Assembly: GCA_030053925.1 (NCBI GenBank)
Contig: JASGCX010000046.1
Coordinates: 1-32,375, forward strand
Source of the DNA: Flavobacterium sp.
GTDB lineage: Bacteria > Bacteroidota > Bacteroidia > Chitinophagales > Chitinophagaceae
Reading direction: 5' to 3'
DNA length: 32,375 nt
Shown: positions 1-8,231 of the stretch, piece after piece
Numbering within the stretch: position 1 is the first letter of the stretch
How the letters are laid out: each line of letters begins with the position of its first letter
Position numbers and translations under genes: made by a program
Notes under the pieces: model-generated
Seen by the model: only the letters and a program-made list of their open reading frames with translations
Database searches by the model: none
Told to the model about the DNA's origin: nothing

Positions 1-168
1 CTTATACAGCACAGATTAATACAATTCTTATTAATCATTCACAGCACACGTTGGCGAAAGTGGGGGATTAGAAAGTACTAAAGTTCAAATTTAGTACAAA
101 AGCTAATAGAAAATACAAATGTTCAGCCTAGTACTAAAGCCCAACTTTTGCCAAACCCCTGTTAGTGG
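1..168 (-). repeat. attC-like intergenic repeat, type A, copy 1 (partial)
   Basis: This near-identical copy of 3829-3994 runs off the window edge. Read on the minus strand it begins 46 bases after the stop of the glycosyltransferase gene with CCACTAAC followed by GGGGTTTGGC. It then shares an internal block with the type B repeats (TTGGGCTTTA, a T-rich stretch, then TTTTGTAC). The first 8 bases pair with the start of the unit that carries the radical SAM gene (3477-3484) at 7 positions plus one G-T wobble. I interpret it as the 3' recombination-site-like end of that gene cassette. An unrelated intergenic repeat family is the alternative. Confidence 0.6.
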
Positions 169-214
169 CTGCCGTTTTTTTGTTCACTTTGCAACTTTCC
201 ATACTACATAAAAG

Positions 215-1795
215 TTACTGCCCAATGTATTTAATTAGGTTGTGTTTACACATAATTGTCATAATGAACTTCAAATTAGACCCTTCGCAATCTAAAATAG
301 TGTCCAATGTTGATAAACTTTGACTGGCATTGTTTAACAAAGTCAAAATCTTTCCAATTATGGATAAATCAATTATGCTACTAATTTCATCATAAATTCT
401 CAAAGTATGTTGCCCAAATAATATTGCTTTTCCATAATCTGTAATTTTGTATATACCTTTGCCTTTTGGCTGAACGCTTGCATAATGATTGAAAGACTTC
501 CAGTAATTATGAAAATTACTTGTTTTACAAAGGTTCTCAATGTTTTTGGATTTTTCTGTTAAACTTTCATTCCAAACCTTTTCATAAGATTGTATTACTG
601 ATTTCCAAGAATAGTTTTGAGAATGGACAAACGCATTATTTGACATTTTTAATAGGAAATCCGAGTTTTGAGAAAGTAGAAGGCACTTTTCAATTATTAA
701 ATCTGTATCAACTATTACACTTTGACCGAGCAATAAATGCTGTGTGGTATAGTCTGAATAGCCTTGAAAATTGTCCCAAACTTTTGAGTTATCGAAAAAT
801 GTAGTTGTTATTAAAAAACCAGTTTCGTTGTTAATAACGGTTTCCTTGTAACCATTCCAATCGCTAACAATTACAGGTAATCCGCAACTCATTGCTTCCA
901 AAGGGGTAATGCCAAAAGTCTCTTGGACACTATCAGAAGGCGAAATAAAAACATCGGCACTTTTCAGCATTTCAATAGTTGCGTTTCGGTCATTAGAAAC
1001 GATTATTGAAATATATTTTGAAATATCTAAATCGGCAATTTCCTCTCTTAGATATTCAATATAATCCTCTGCTCCAAAATAAGTGTCGCCTCCGCATAAA
1101 TAAATATGAATAGCGGAATTATCAATATTTTGATTGAATTTTAATGACCGTAAAAGTGGCAAAATGTCGGCTTTGTCGCTTGGCGAAAAGCGTGTGAGAA
1201 CAAAAAAGGAAATTATATCTTCCTTCAAATTGTATTTTTTACGAAACTTGTTTTTTTCGATTCGGTCAATCCTATTAAAAAGCGATTGGTCAATGCCAAT
1301 AGGAATAACAGTTTCATTGAATTTAGGTAGGTCGTCAATGCCAAAATTTGCTCTGATTTTTTGAACAGCATTTAAAGAGCAACTACTTGGATAAATATTT
1401 ATGTCCGTTGCCAGCTTTGGTGCAAACAATTCAAAAAAGTGGTCTTGAATTTGGGAGTTGTAACTTAATGCAGGAAAAACAGATGTAAAGATTGGAATGG
1501 GGGTAGTTCTAAGATAATTTAGGTTACTTGCTCCAATTCCTACATGATGCAAACAATCAATATTTAAATTTAAGTCTTTTATATCTTTTTTAGCACAGGA
1601 TAATGGTTTTACAATTACTTTACTGTCATTTTTTAATCCTAAGTTACTTGGGTTTTCAGACCATACAATTATTTTATCCCAACTACTATATTCTAATATG
1701 GCTTTGAGTAATTGCATTTCAGCTACGTCAATACCATAAAGTCCATTCTTTGGCTTTATTCCACTTATAAAACCTATGCTTCGAATATCTTTCAT
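215..1795 (-). CDS. GT-B glycosyltransferase (GT4-like) with an extra C-terminal domain
   Basis: The product, about 526 residues from the ATG at 1795, is a cytoplasmic retaining-type glycosyltransferase. The donor-binding segment at residues 288-317 has the E-x7-E pattern ([18 protein letters not shown]) typical of GT4. A longer reading from a TTG at 1837 adds 14 residues that do not look like a family N-terminus, so I prefer the ATG. After the GT-B fold there are roughly 90 residues resembling a small winged-helix domain, perhaps for binding a partner or peptide (inference). The gene lies 62 bases after a 50-codon ORF and downstream of a radical SAM gene on the same strand, so one transcript is likely. 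The setting suggests that it glycosylates the small peptide. Acceptor and sugar are unknown, and a cell-surface polysaccharide role is the alternative. Confidence 0.8.
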   Translation of the reverse strand: MKDIRSIGFISGIKPKNGLYGIDVAEMQLLKAILEYSSWDKIIVWSENPSNLGLKNDSKVIVKPLSCAKKDIKDLNLNIDCLHHVGIGASNLNYLRTTPIPIFTSVFPALSYNSQIQDHFFELFAPKLATDINIYPSSCSLNAVQKIRANFGIDDLPKFNETVIPIGIDQSLFNRIDRIEKNKFRKKYNLKEDIISFFVLTRFSPSDKADILPLLRSLKFNQNIDNSAIHIYLCGGDTYFGAEDYIEYLREEIADLDISKYISIIVSNDRNATIEMLKSADVFISPSDSVQETFGITPLEAMSCGLPVIVSDWNGYKETVINNETGFLITTTFFDNSKVWDNFQGYSDYTTQHLLLGQSVIVDTDLIIEKCLLLSQNSDFLLKMSNNAFVHSQNYSWKSVIQSYEKVWNESLTEKSKNIENLCKTSNFHNYWKSFNHYASVQPKGKGIYKITDYGKAILFGQHTLRIYDEISSIIDLSIIGKILTLLNNASQSLSTLDTILDCEGSNLKFIMTIMCKHNLIKYIGQ

Positions 1796-1857
1796 AGAAT
1801 AAAAACTTAGAATTTGATTGTGAAATTTTACAACCAAATTCTCAATTCCAATTTCAA

Positions 1858-2010
1858 TTATTTGTTATGGCAATTTCCTTCCTTCAAACGTGTGTTAATC
1901 ACTCCATTTTGGTTAAAATTGGTCAAAACTGATGTTTCTGCAAGTTTTTTACCAATAACCATTGGCTTTACTTTCATTTTTGCTTGAGGTACTACTTGTT
2001 GGTTTTGCAT
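1858..2010 (-). CDS. 50-residue peptide, candidate RiPP precursor
   Basis: A short ORF begins at ATG 2010, 24 bases after the radical SAM stop, and ends with TAA at 1858-1860, just before the glycosyltransferase. The N-terminal half is rich in Gln, Lys and Val (it starts [11 protein letters not shown]) and ends around an IGKKLAE segment. The C-terminal half holds Thr26, Ser27, Thr30 and Thr40, an Asn-rich NFNQNG stretch, and one Cys at position 47 near the end (GNCHNK). There is no signal peptide and no Gly-Gly leader site that I can see. A tiny ORF placed exactly between a SPASM radical SAM enzyme and a glycosyltransferase is the usual layout for a ribosomally made, modified peptide. I do not recognise the family. 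It may instead be a small accessory protein. Confidence 0.65.
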   Translation of the reverse strand: MQNQQVVPQAKMKVKPMVIGKKLAETSVLTNFNQNGVINTRLKEGNCHNK

Positions 2011-2034
2011 TTGAGTTTGATTTATATGTTAAAA

Positions 2035-3432
2035 CTAATTATTTTCTATAAAATTCAAAATATCTTTAACAAGTTCAATTTCTTTTGTTTTTTCAATTGG
2101 ACAAGTAACTTCTCCAGTTAAAAGAGTATTTAATGGACAAGAACTTCCATAGCAATTTAGTACAAAAAAACAATTTTGGCAACCCTGTTTTTTAAAAGGT
2201 GTTCCTTTTACCCAATGATGCCAATTAGAATTAAATATCATATCTCCATTTTCTGAAATATATCCAGTTGTATTTAATGGATTTTTTAAAGCGATATTAC
2301 ATTTTTGTACTTTCAAAATTTTTCTATCAGGACTTAATTCTGCTGGAAAAATAACAAAACTATTTGATTTATCAGCGAAGCAAGAACTTGATTCTTTATA
2401 TGCATAGTTAATTATTTTAAATGAATTAAATCCAAATGATTGAACCTCGTTATCATATTTTTGATTTAATTCTTGTGCCACATTTTCCTTCATATAGACA
2501 CCTTCTTTGTCTTCCTCACCTTTCCAATTTCCAATCGAGTGAGCGTGAATTGAAAACCTACTATCTCCTCCAAAATCTTGGCTTAGTAAATTAAGAAATT
2601 CATTTCTTTTTTCGTCGGTTGCAGTAAGAGTATTAAAATTAATCCTTATCGTAATCGAAAAATGAACACTTTCGGGTAATTGTGCAATAGTTTTTAAATT
2701 TGAATAAATTGTATCAAAAGTACCTTTACCATTTTTTAATGGTCTAAGTTTGTTATGGTCTTCTTTTAAGCCGTCAAGCGTTATTTGGTAATTATTAATT
2801 CTTACATTTATAAGTCTTTCAAATAGTTCTTTCGTAAGTAAATAGCCATTTGTGGTTATTGATGATGTAAAGTTTATATTTCTTTCATTTGATAATTCAA
2901 TCATCATTTTGTTGAATGATAGTAAAAAATCAGAGTTTAAAAGTGGCTCGCCACCAAAATAATCAATACCAAGTTCTTGAAGCGAGTGCTTTTCGATAAA
3001 TTGCTTTAAAAGTAGCTTATCATATTCGCCCATTTTTTGTTTTTGGCTGTGGTCTTCATAGCAATAAACACAATCAAAGTTACAAGCCTCATTTACAACC
3101 ATTAAAATCAAATTTAATTTTTTATTACTATTAGTTTCTTTATATTTTTCTTGAACTATGTTTCGTGTTTCATCTTGATTTGAAACTATAAATTTATGCT
3201 CTAAAAGAAATTCAAATTCACTAAAATCATCTTCTATCTCGAACGGCGGAAAAGTAACTTGATTAGATTCTAAAATTTGATAAATTGGGTGATATGAATC
3301 GTCAATTTTTACGTTTTGAGTGTCCAACCAGTTATACAATACCCAAGCGTTACCATCTTTATATTTGGTAACTAAAAAGGAAAATTCATACCTATTTCCT
3401 GTTATTTTGTCTGTTATGTCATTTGAAAACAT
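2035..3432 (-). CDS. Radical SAM/SPASM peptide-modifying enzyme
   Basis: This 465-residue protein has the radical SAM cluster motif C117-x3-C121-x2-C124 followed by Tyr-Glu, and a GGEP motif at residues 160-163 that contacts S-adenosylmethionine. A cysteine-rich SPASM-type tail (C418, C421, C427, C432, C444) should hold auxiliary iron-sulfur clusters. Residues 1-105 resemble the PqqD/RRE-like N-terminal region of peptide maturases. SPASM enzymes usually modify a ribosomal peptide by crosslinking, thioether formation or epimerisation, or act as sulfatase maturases. No sulfatase is nearby, and the next ORF encodes a 50-residue peptide, so peptide maturation is the better guess. The start is ATG 3432, 52 bases inside the repeat boundary. 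The gene heads a putative three-gene unit with the peptide and the glycosyltransferase. Confidence 0.88.
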   Translation of the reverse strand: MFSNDITDKITGNRYEFSFLVTKYKDGNAWVLYNWLDTQNVKIDDSYHPIYQILESNQVTFPPFEIEDDFSEFEFLLEHKFIVSNQDETRNIVQEKYKETNSNKKLNLILMVVNEACNFDCVYCYEDHSQKQKMGEYDKLLLKQFIEKHSLQELGIDYFGGEPLLNSDFLLSFNKMMIELSNERNINFTSSITTNGYLLTKELFERLINVRINNYQITLDGLKEDHNKLRPLKNGKGTFDTIYSNLKTIAQLPESVHFSITIRINFNTLTATDEKRNEFLNLLSQDFGGDSRFSIHAHSIGNWKGEEDKEGVYMKENVAQELNQKYDNEVQSFGFNSFKIINYAYKESSSCFADKSNSFVIFPAELSPDRKILKVQKCNIALKNPLNTTGYISENGDMIFNSNWHHWVKGTPFKKQGCQNCFFVLNCYGSSCPLNTLLTGEVTCPIEKTKEIELVKDILNFIENN

Positions 3433-3476
3433 AAATTTATTGGGTTAAATTATTCTGTGTTGTTTTTTGCGGTTGC

Positions 3477-3665
3477 CCACCAACGCTAGGGCTTGGCGTT
3501 TTTCGAGCCTTCCGAAGATTCCGTCTGCCCATAACCGAAGCCAAATGATTGCAATATTGCCGATGTTTTTTTCATAAGCCAAATATATAACGTATAGCCC
3601 GTACTAAAGTACAATAAAGAACTAATGTTGCGGCTATATTCGTGAAGCCCCAGTAACGGCAAACC
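3477..3665 (-). repeat. attC-like intergenic repeat, type B, copy 1
   Basis: The ends form an imperfect palindrome: a GGGGCTT block near 3645 can pair with AAGCCC near 3493. The element closes with CCCTAGCGTTGGTGG, just 5' of the radical SAM gene. It is longer than the other B copies because it holds an extra segment of about 38 bases bounded by a duplicated ATTTGGC. It shares long conserved stretches with 5180-5330 and 8047-8197. A 66-codon minus-strand ORF runs through it, but most of that ORF is repeat sequence, so I do not call it a gene. Confidence 0.65.
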
Positions 3666-3828
3666 GCAACTTCGGCACAGGTTCACTTGCGTTTGTCTCC
3701 TTTATATCTACCTGACTATTTTTAATAGCCTTTTCTTTCTACCGTTTAACACGTGTCAATTACTATCTACGAAAGTGGTTTGATACCTGTTCTTGAAAAC
3801 CGATACCGATGGACCTACCATCATCTCT

Positions 3829-3994
3829 TATACAGCACAGATTAATACAATTCTTATTAATCATTCACAGCACATGAGAGCGAAGGTGGGGATTAGAAAG
3901 TACCAAAGTTCAAATTTAGTACAAAAGCTAATAGAAAATACAAATGTTCAGCCTAGTACTAAAGCCCAACTTTTGCCAAACCCCTGTTAGTGGC
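3829..3994 (-). repeat. attC-like intergenic repeat, type A, copy 2
   Basis: This element is almost identical to positions 1-168. On the minus strand it starts 8 bases after the stop of the nuclease-like gene with GCCACTAAC (3986-3994). That is the exact reverse complement of the first bases of the same unit (5180-5188 carry the partner). It contains internal TTTAGTAC/GTACTAAA pairing. The far side, about 3690-3828, is unique sequence without a clear closing half of the palindrome, so the copy may be incomplete or followed by a very small gene-less unit. Confidence 0.65.
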
Positions 3995-4002
3995 TGGGCA
4001 TT

Positions 4003-5133
4003 TTAAGTAATTATCTGTTCACTCCAATACCAATTAAAAGTGTCAATAAATTTTTGTAGTTCTGTTTTGTCTGTTAATAATGAAATAGGAAAACTTGGTC
4101 TAGCATTTACTTTTTCTCTAGGAATATTTACACCCTTTATTTGATTCAGTCTGTCCAATAACTCAAGTCGTTTTTCTTCATTGTCAAATGGTGGTCTGCT
4201 TTTCATATGTTGAAAGTAAATCTCAACTGCTCCGTCTGTCCAAATTGCAAAACAAAAAATACTTGTGGTTTTCCATTTTAAGATTGGTGCAACTGAGCCT
4301 CGTCTTCCAACGCCATAATAAAAGTAAGTTACTTTTGGTTTTATCCATTCTAAAATTTTTCTTGCAGTTTCAACTTCTTTTTGTCCTCTTAAGTTAAGTA
4401 GTTCTGCATTCAATGTTTGTTCTGTCCAATGCTCTTCTGTATTTTTTTGTTTTCCTTTTATTGATTGTGCATTTGAAGTCATTCCAATTACTCTTGGAAC
4501 TAATGTTTTTAAATCTTGACCTATAAACTGTTTGATTTCTAAGCCAAGTATTTCAGCAGGGTTCATTTGTTCATTTAAGAATTCAATTATTCGTTGTAAT
4601 TCTTTTGGTATTGTATCAGCAATTATCAAAAGTCTAATTTTCCCTGCTTTTAGATTTGTCTTTGTGATTTCCCAAAATGAAGAGCTATCTGTTTCGTCTT
4701 GTAAGAATTCGTTTAGAACCGTACTTGGGTCTAAATTAGTAACTTTACAACTTTCTTCAAAGCGATAAATTATTTCGTCAATTGTCCAATATGAAACAGC
4801 ATTTGAAGCATAATCAAAAATTTGTCCAATAACTTCACGTCTTATTCTAGTGTCTGTACTTCTTTTAACTTCCACTAATGTTGGTATACCATCTTGGTCA
4901 ATAAATAAGTGGTCTAAACTCCATCGTTGTCCTGTATCTTTTTCGTCTGGTACTCCAAACTCTCTTGAAATTAATAACCATCTTCTTGGTCTTTCAGGGT
5001 TAATTTGGCTTCCTGAAATTAATGCAGGATAGTCAGCCAAAAGTTTTTGCAATAAATCTTCTGTTAAGTATGTTGATTCGTTCATCTCAACAAGTTCTCC
5101 ATTTTGGTTCAGTAAAAATATAGTTTCGTTCAA
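4003..5133 (-). CDS. PD-(D/E)xK nuclease-like protein
   Basis: This 376-residue protein is probably cytoplasmic. Its N-terminal third has a restriction-endonuclease-like core: Asp74 in SLDHLF, then E88-V89-K90 in TLVEVKRS. A following helix carries Gln104 and Tyr108 (GQIFDYAS), as in DUF91/NucS-like and related nuclease families. The C-terminal half, with a GRRGS segment, resembles the DUF4268-type region often found with such cores, but I am less sure of that. The start is most likely TTG 5133, because an in-frame stop lies four codons upstream and IFLLNQNGELVEM looks like a real N-terminus; ATG 5085 is the alternative. It is the only gene in its cassette-like unit (5188 to 3986). A defence or DNA-processing role is inferred from the fold and setting. 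Confidence 0.7.
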   Translation of the reverse strand: MNETIFLLNQNGELVEMNESTYLTEDLLQKLLADYPALISGSQINPERPRRWLLISREFGVPDEKDTGQRWSLDHLFIDQDGIPTLVEVKRSTDTRIRREVIGQIFDYASNAVSYWTIDEIIYRFEESCKVTNLDPSTVLNEFLQDETDSSSFWEITKTNLKAGKIRLLIIADTIPKELQRIIEFLNEQMNPAEILGLEIKQFIGQDLKTLVPRVIGMTSNAQSIKGKQKNTEEHWTEQTLNAELLNLRGQKEVETARKILEWIKPKVTYFYYGVGRRGSVAPILKWKTTSIFCFAIWTDGAVEIYFQHMKSRPPFDNEEKRLELLDRLNQIKGVNIPREKVNARPSFPISLLTDKTELQKFIDTFNWYWSEQIIT

Positions 5134-5179
5134 TTTGTCTTCTTATTGATATTGTTTATGTATTGGGTTTCATTGCCTT

Positions 5180-5330
5180 GCCACTAACACTAGGGCTTGC
5201 CGTTGTTGGGGTCTTCCGAAGGTTCCGTCAGCCCATAACCGAAGCCAAATTTATAACGTATAGCCAAAACAAAAGCACAATAAAGAATAAATGTTGAGGC
5301 AATATTAGTAAAGCCCCAATAATGCCTGCC
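5180..5330 (-). repeat. attC-like intergenic repeat, type B, copy 2
   Basis: It spans the whole gap between two genes. The right end reads, on the minus strand, GGCAGGCATTATTGGGGC, and its first 8 bases are the reverse complement of the start of the right-hand unit (GTTGCCTGCC at 8047-8056). The left end reads CCCTAGTGTTAGTGGC. The inner blocks GGGGCTT and AAGCCC can pair. The crossover-like GTT is the point where the next unit would begin, 54 bases before the nuclease gene's start. Confidence 0.65.
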
Positions 5331-5365
5331 GTTTTTTTCTGTCCACCGTTTGATGCTTTGAATAT

Positions 5366-7996
5366 TTAGTTAAGTCTTGACTTAAATGTGTCAAAGTTGT
5401 CTTGTCCCCAAAGCAAATGTTGAATAGTAAACTTGTAGCGGTACTTACTATATGAACGTAGTAAGTCGTCTTCAAATTCAACACTTATTCCGGTCTCTGG
5501 TGCTTCAAAAGTCAAAGCTGCTTGAACTTTATTTGCAAGTTTTGCCCCAATTGTTCCGTCAAATTTTGCATTGTTTTTAAAATACGTTTCATCAATTACA
5601 TTTCCATCGTTTGGTATGATGCACAAAAAATAACTGCTTGGAAATTCATTTGCTTTTTTTGCTTGCTTGTGTGTCATTTGAATTGACTGCACATTATTTT
5701 TTATAGATTTAAGTTCAATATAAAATTTGTTGCCACTACTTATGTTCGTGATAATAAAATCTTCTTCTCCCTCAACTTTTGCGATAGAAAAACGATTGTC
5801 TGCATTTATGAGTTGCTTAAACAAAGCTTCAAAAATGTCGCCTGTTTGCTTCTTAAATCTGAACTCCTCTTTTTCTTGTTTAAGGTCTGCTAAAACTTGT
5901 TCGCCTAATCTTACTTTCAATTCCAAATCGGGGTCGCCTAATAAATGTATTCGAGGGTCTTTGAGTACTTCAATTTGTTTGTCAACGCTTAACTTTCCAT
6001 CTCGGTTTAATTTAAACATTTCTGTAAATTTTCCCATTGTCATTTCATCTGCACATTTGTAAAGCAATGTATCTGATTTTAGACCTTTGAAGTTGTCTTT
6101 GGATTTTTGTGGATTATCTATAAGCCAATTATAAAGTCTGGAAAAGAAGTCTCTTAAATCATTAGTCGGATTGTCGTCTCTTAATAGGTCTTTCACAATT
6201 TCTGTTATTGTAGTTCCAATAAGTGCAAGGGTTCTTGTTCGGCTTGCTGGCAATTCTAAATAAATTTTCTTTTCGAGCATATCATTACGCCAATCGTGTA
6301 CCTTCTTTGAAAGTATTGAAAGTGTTGTTAGAATTTCTTTTAACTCTGTGTCAATCGTTCCATCGTCAAGCCACAATTCATCTTTTCGCTTAAAGTTTCC
6401 ATATTGATTAGGCAAAATTTGGCTCTCTGCTACATTAAGAAGCGTTGGTTCAGTTTTGGTAATGAAAGTTACATAACTGTCAAGCCACGTTAGTGTTTCA
6501 TCCTTAGGTTTGTTTAATATACTTTGTAGTGCAACAACCGTTTTACTGGTTGCTATGTGCTTTGTAAATGTGCCAATGGAAAACCTTGGACAATCTTCCC
6601 AAATTACTTTATACCAATCGTTAACCTCGACTTTTATAGGAACATTATCGGGGAAAATGTCTTTTACAAAATCCCAAAGTTGCAGACGGTTTTCTTCTTT
6701 TGCTTCATTTTGGAAATAAATAGATGATGCCGAAAGTCTTTGCCCGTTTGGTATATCTACAAGTGGAATTTGAAGTACAGAGGATTTTAAAACAGATTGA
6801 ACCTTTTCTTTGAACCACTTTGCATTAAAGTCTGCAAACAAAATATTCTCATTCAAAGATTTGAATAGTAAATAAGTTTGTTTCCAATTTTGCGATGAAG
6901 CATAAGTGCATAAACTAAAATAAAGTGGTATGACCTTTTCAAATAGACTTTGGTTTGAAATTCCATAACCTAGATTGTCTAACCAAATGCCGTCTCGTTC
7001 TTCTTTTGGTATAAATGATGAGCTATTTATAACAGTTGGAAACTTGAAATCATTTGCTCCGATTAAAGGAAATGGACAAAACAAAAGTGGCTGATGTTCC
7101 AAAAATTCTTTGATGAAGATTTTTCCTTCTTTTTCAAAAACTTCAAGAGCAATATCCATTGTTCCATCTGTGCAAATTATCAAATTGATATTAGTAATTT
7201 TTGTGCCCCCATTTTCAATTACAGTTTTTTCAATTACAAACTGATTTATGGTTTCAGTTAATTTTTTAATTTCTTTCTTGTGAAATAGTGTTTTTACTCC
7301 GTCAAGTTTATTGTCAATTTCTACTGTTTCAATTTTTGGGATAAATGAAAGTCCATAAGGTAATGAAATACCAAAGTCTGAAAGTGAACTTGAGGCTATT
7401 ACTAAACTTTCAGGGTCAAGGTCGTATCTGAAAGAAGTTTCAAATTTTTTTTGGTCGTAGCTATAATTAAAAACTTCATTTGCTTTCTCTCTGAATTCTT
7501 GCCACGTATTATTTATGCTTTCAGCAATTTTGGGTTTGTCTGTTCCTGTTCGGTCAAGTGTAAAATTAAAGTCAAATGCTTGCTGGTCTTTAAGATAAAT
7601 ACCTTTCACTTTAATAGTCTTGGAAAGGATATGTGTTGCCAAAAAACCTGTTCCAAATCTCCCTGACTTATCAGAGTTTTCTTCGTCTTCTTTGTCTGAA
7701 TAAGGAAAAATTAAATTTTTTGCGTCTTGATAACGAAACGGATTGCCATTGTGTAAAAACTCAACAAATGGTTGGTCATTTTCAGAATTGATAATGAGTT
7801 TTACTGAAACTTTTTCTGTCGGTTTTACAGCGTCTTTTGCATTTTGAAGCAGTTCCCAAAACCACCTACGCTTTGCAATCTCTGGTCTGTTTGTAACCTT
7901 TTTTAATTTGTCGTCAATATCTTTGGCTGAAAGTTTAAAAACAACTTCAAAGAGTTCTTTAACCTCTTCCTGATTGTAGGTCGCTGTATTGTCCAT
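5366..7996 (-). CDS. GHKL (HSP90/sacsin-like) ATPase fused to a DUF3883-like domain
   Basis: The 876-residue product starts with a Bergerat-fold ATPase domain. The N box is WELLQNAKDA at residues 47-56 (catalytic Glu48, Mg-binding Asn52). An HNGNPF loop at residues 82-87 stands in for the usual DNG motif. A glycine-rich lid, GRFGTGFLATHIL, lies at residues 112-124. A long middle region has no motif that I recognise. The C-terminal part, about residues 715-810, resembles DUF3883 (NO VEIN C-terminal) with an E-x-K pair in YIELKS and a later Gln-rich helix, as in PD-(D/E)xK-like folds. Large GHKL proteins of this type occur in phage-defence islands, so defence is a reasonable but unproven role. 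It is the only gene in its unit, starting 59 bases inside the boundary. Confidence 0.78.
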   Translation of the reverse strand: MDNTATYNQEEVKELFEVVFKLSAKDIDDKLKKVTNRPEIAKRRWFWELLQNAKDAVKPTEKVSVKLIINSENDQPFVEFLHNGNPFRYQDAKNLIFPYSDKEDEENSDKSGRFGTGFLATHILSKTIKVKGIYLKDQQAFDFNFTLDRTGTDKPKIAESINNTWQEFREKANEVFNYSYDQKKFETSFRYDLDPESLVIASSSLSDFGISLPYGLSFIPKIETVEIDNKLDGVKTLFHKKEIKKLTETINQFVIEKTVIENGGTKITNINLIICTDGTMDIALEVFEKEGKIFIKEFLEHQPLLFCPFPLIGANDFKFPTVINSSSFIPKEERDGIWLDNLGYGISNQSLFEKVIPLYFSLCTYASSQNWKQTYLLFKSLNENILFADFNAKWFKEKVQSVLKSSVLQIPLVDIPNGQRLSASSIYFQNEAKEENRLQLWDFVKDIFPDNVPIKVEVNDWYKVIWEDCPRFSIGTFTKHIATSKTVVALQSILNKPKDETLTWLDSYVTFITKTEPTLLNVAESQILPNQYGNFKRKDELWLDDGTIDTELKEILTTLSILSKKVHDWRNDMLEKKIYLELPASRTRTLALIGTTITEIVKDLLRDDNPTNDLRDFFSRLYNWLIDNPQKSKDNFKGLKSDTLLYKCADEMTMGKFTEMFKLNRDGKLSVDKQIEVLKDPRIHLLGDPDLELKVRLGEQVLADLKQEKEEFRFKKQTGDIFEALFKQLINADNRFSIAKVEGEEDFIITNISSGNKFYIELKSIKNNVQSIQMTHKQAKKANEFPSSYFLCIIPNDGNVIDETYFKNNAKFDGTIGAKLANKVQAALTFEAPETGISVEFEDDLLRSYSKYRYKFTIQHLLWGQDNFDTFKSRLN

Positions 7997-8046
7997 ACTT
8001 TAATATAATTGTTGGTCGTGTCGAAGTTTAGGGTGTCCCACAAAAT

Positions 8047-8197
8047 GGCAGGCAACACTAGGGCTTGCCGTTCTTGGGGCCTTCTGAAGGTTTCGTCTGC
8101 CCAAAATCGAAGCCAAATTTATAACGTCAAGCCCAAACAAAAGTACAATAGAACACAAAAATTGAGGCAATATTGGTAAAGCCCAAATAACGCCAAA
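8047..8197 (-). repeat. attC-like intergenic repeat, type B, copy 3
   Basis: This third B copy lies between the Xre-type regulator gene and the large ATPase gene. On the minus strand it starts GGCGTTATTTGGGCTTTACC and ends GGCAAGCCCTAGTGTTGCCTGCC (written in two parts: GGCAAGCCC, then TAGTGTTGCCTGCC). The GGGCTT/AAGCCC blocks pair as in the other copies. It is the rightmost repeat. No matching unit start is visible upstream of the regulator gene, so the array seems to break off here. Confidence 0.65.
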
Positions 8198-8231
8198 CCT
8201 AAATGTTGAGTGCAGTTATTTTTTGGTACTC

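Noticed and set aside
1796..1837. TTG start at 1837 for the glycosyltransferase
   Set aside because: The extra 14 residues do not look like a GT-B N-terminus, and a good ATG stands at 1795.
3486..3686. 66-codon minus-strand frame between the nuclease and radical SAM genes, with an AAGGAG before a GTG start
   Set aside because: Most of it lies inside the type B repeat, the same sequence is not kept open in the other copies, and the protein has no recognisable features.
3793..3990. 65-codon plus-strand frame across the type A repeat
   Set aside because: It is a reading of repeat sequence; the other copy at 1-168 differs by small indels that break it.
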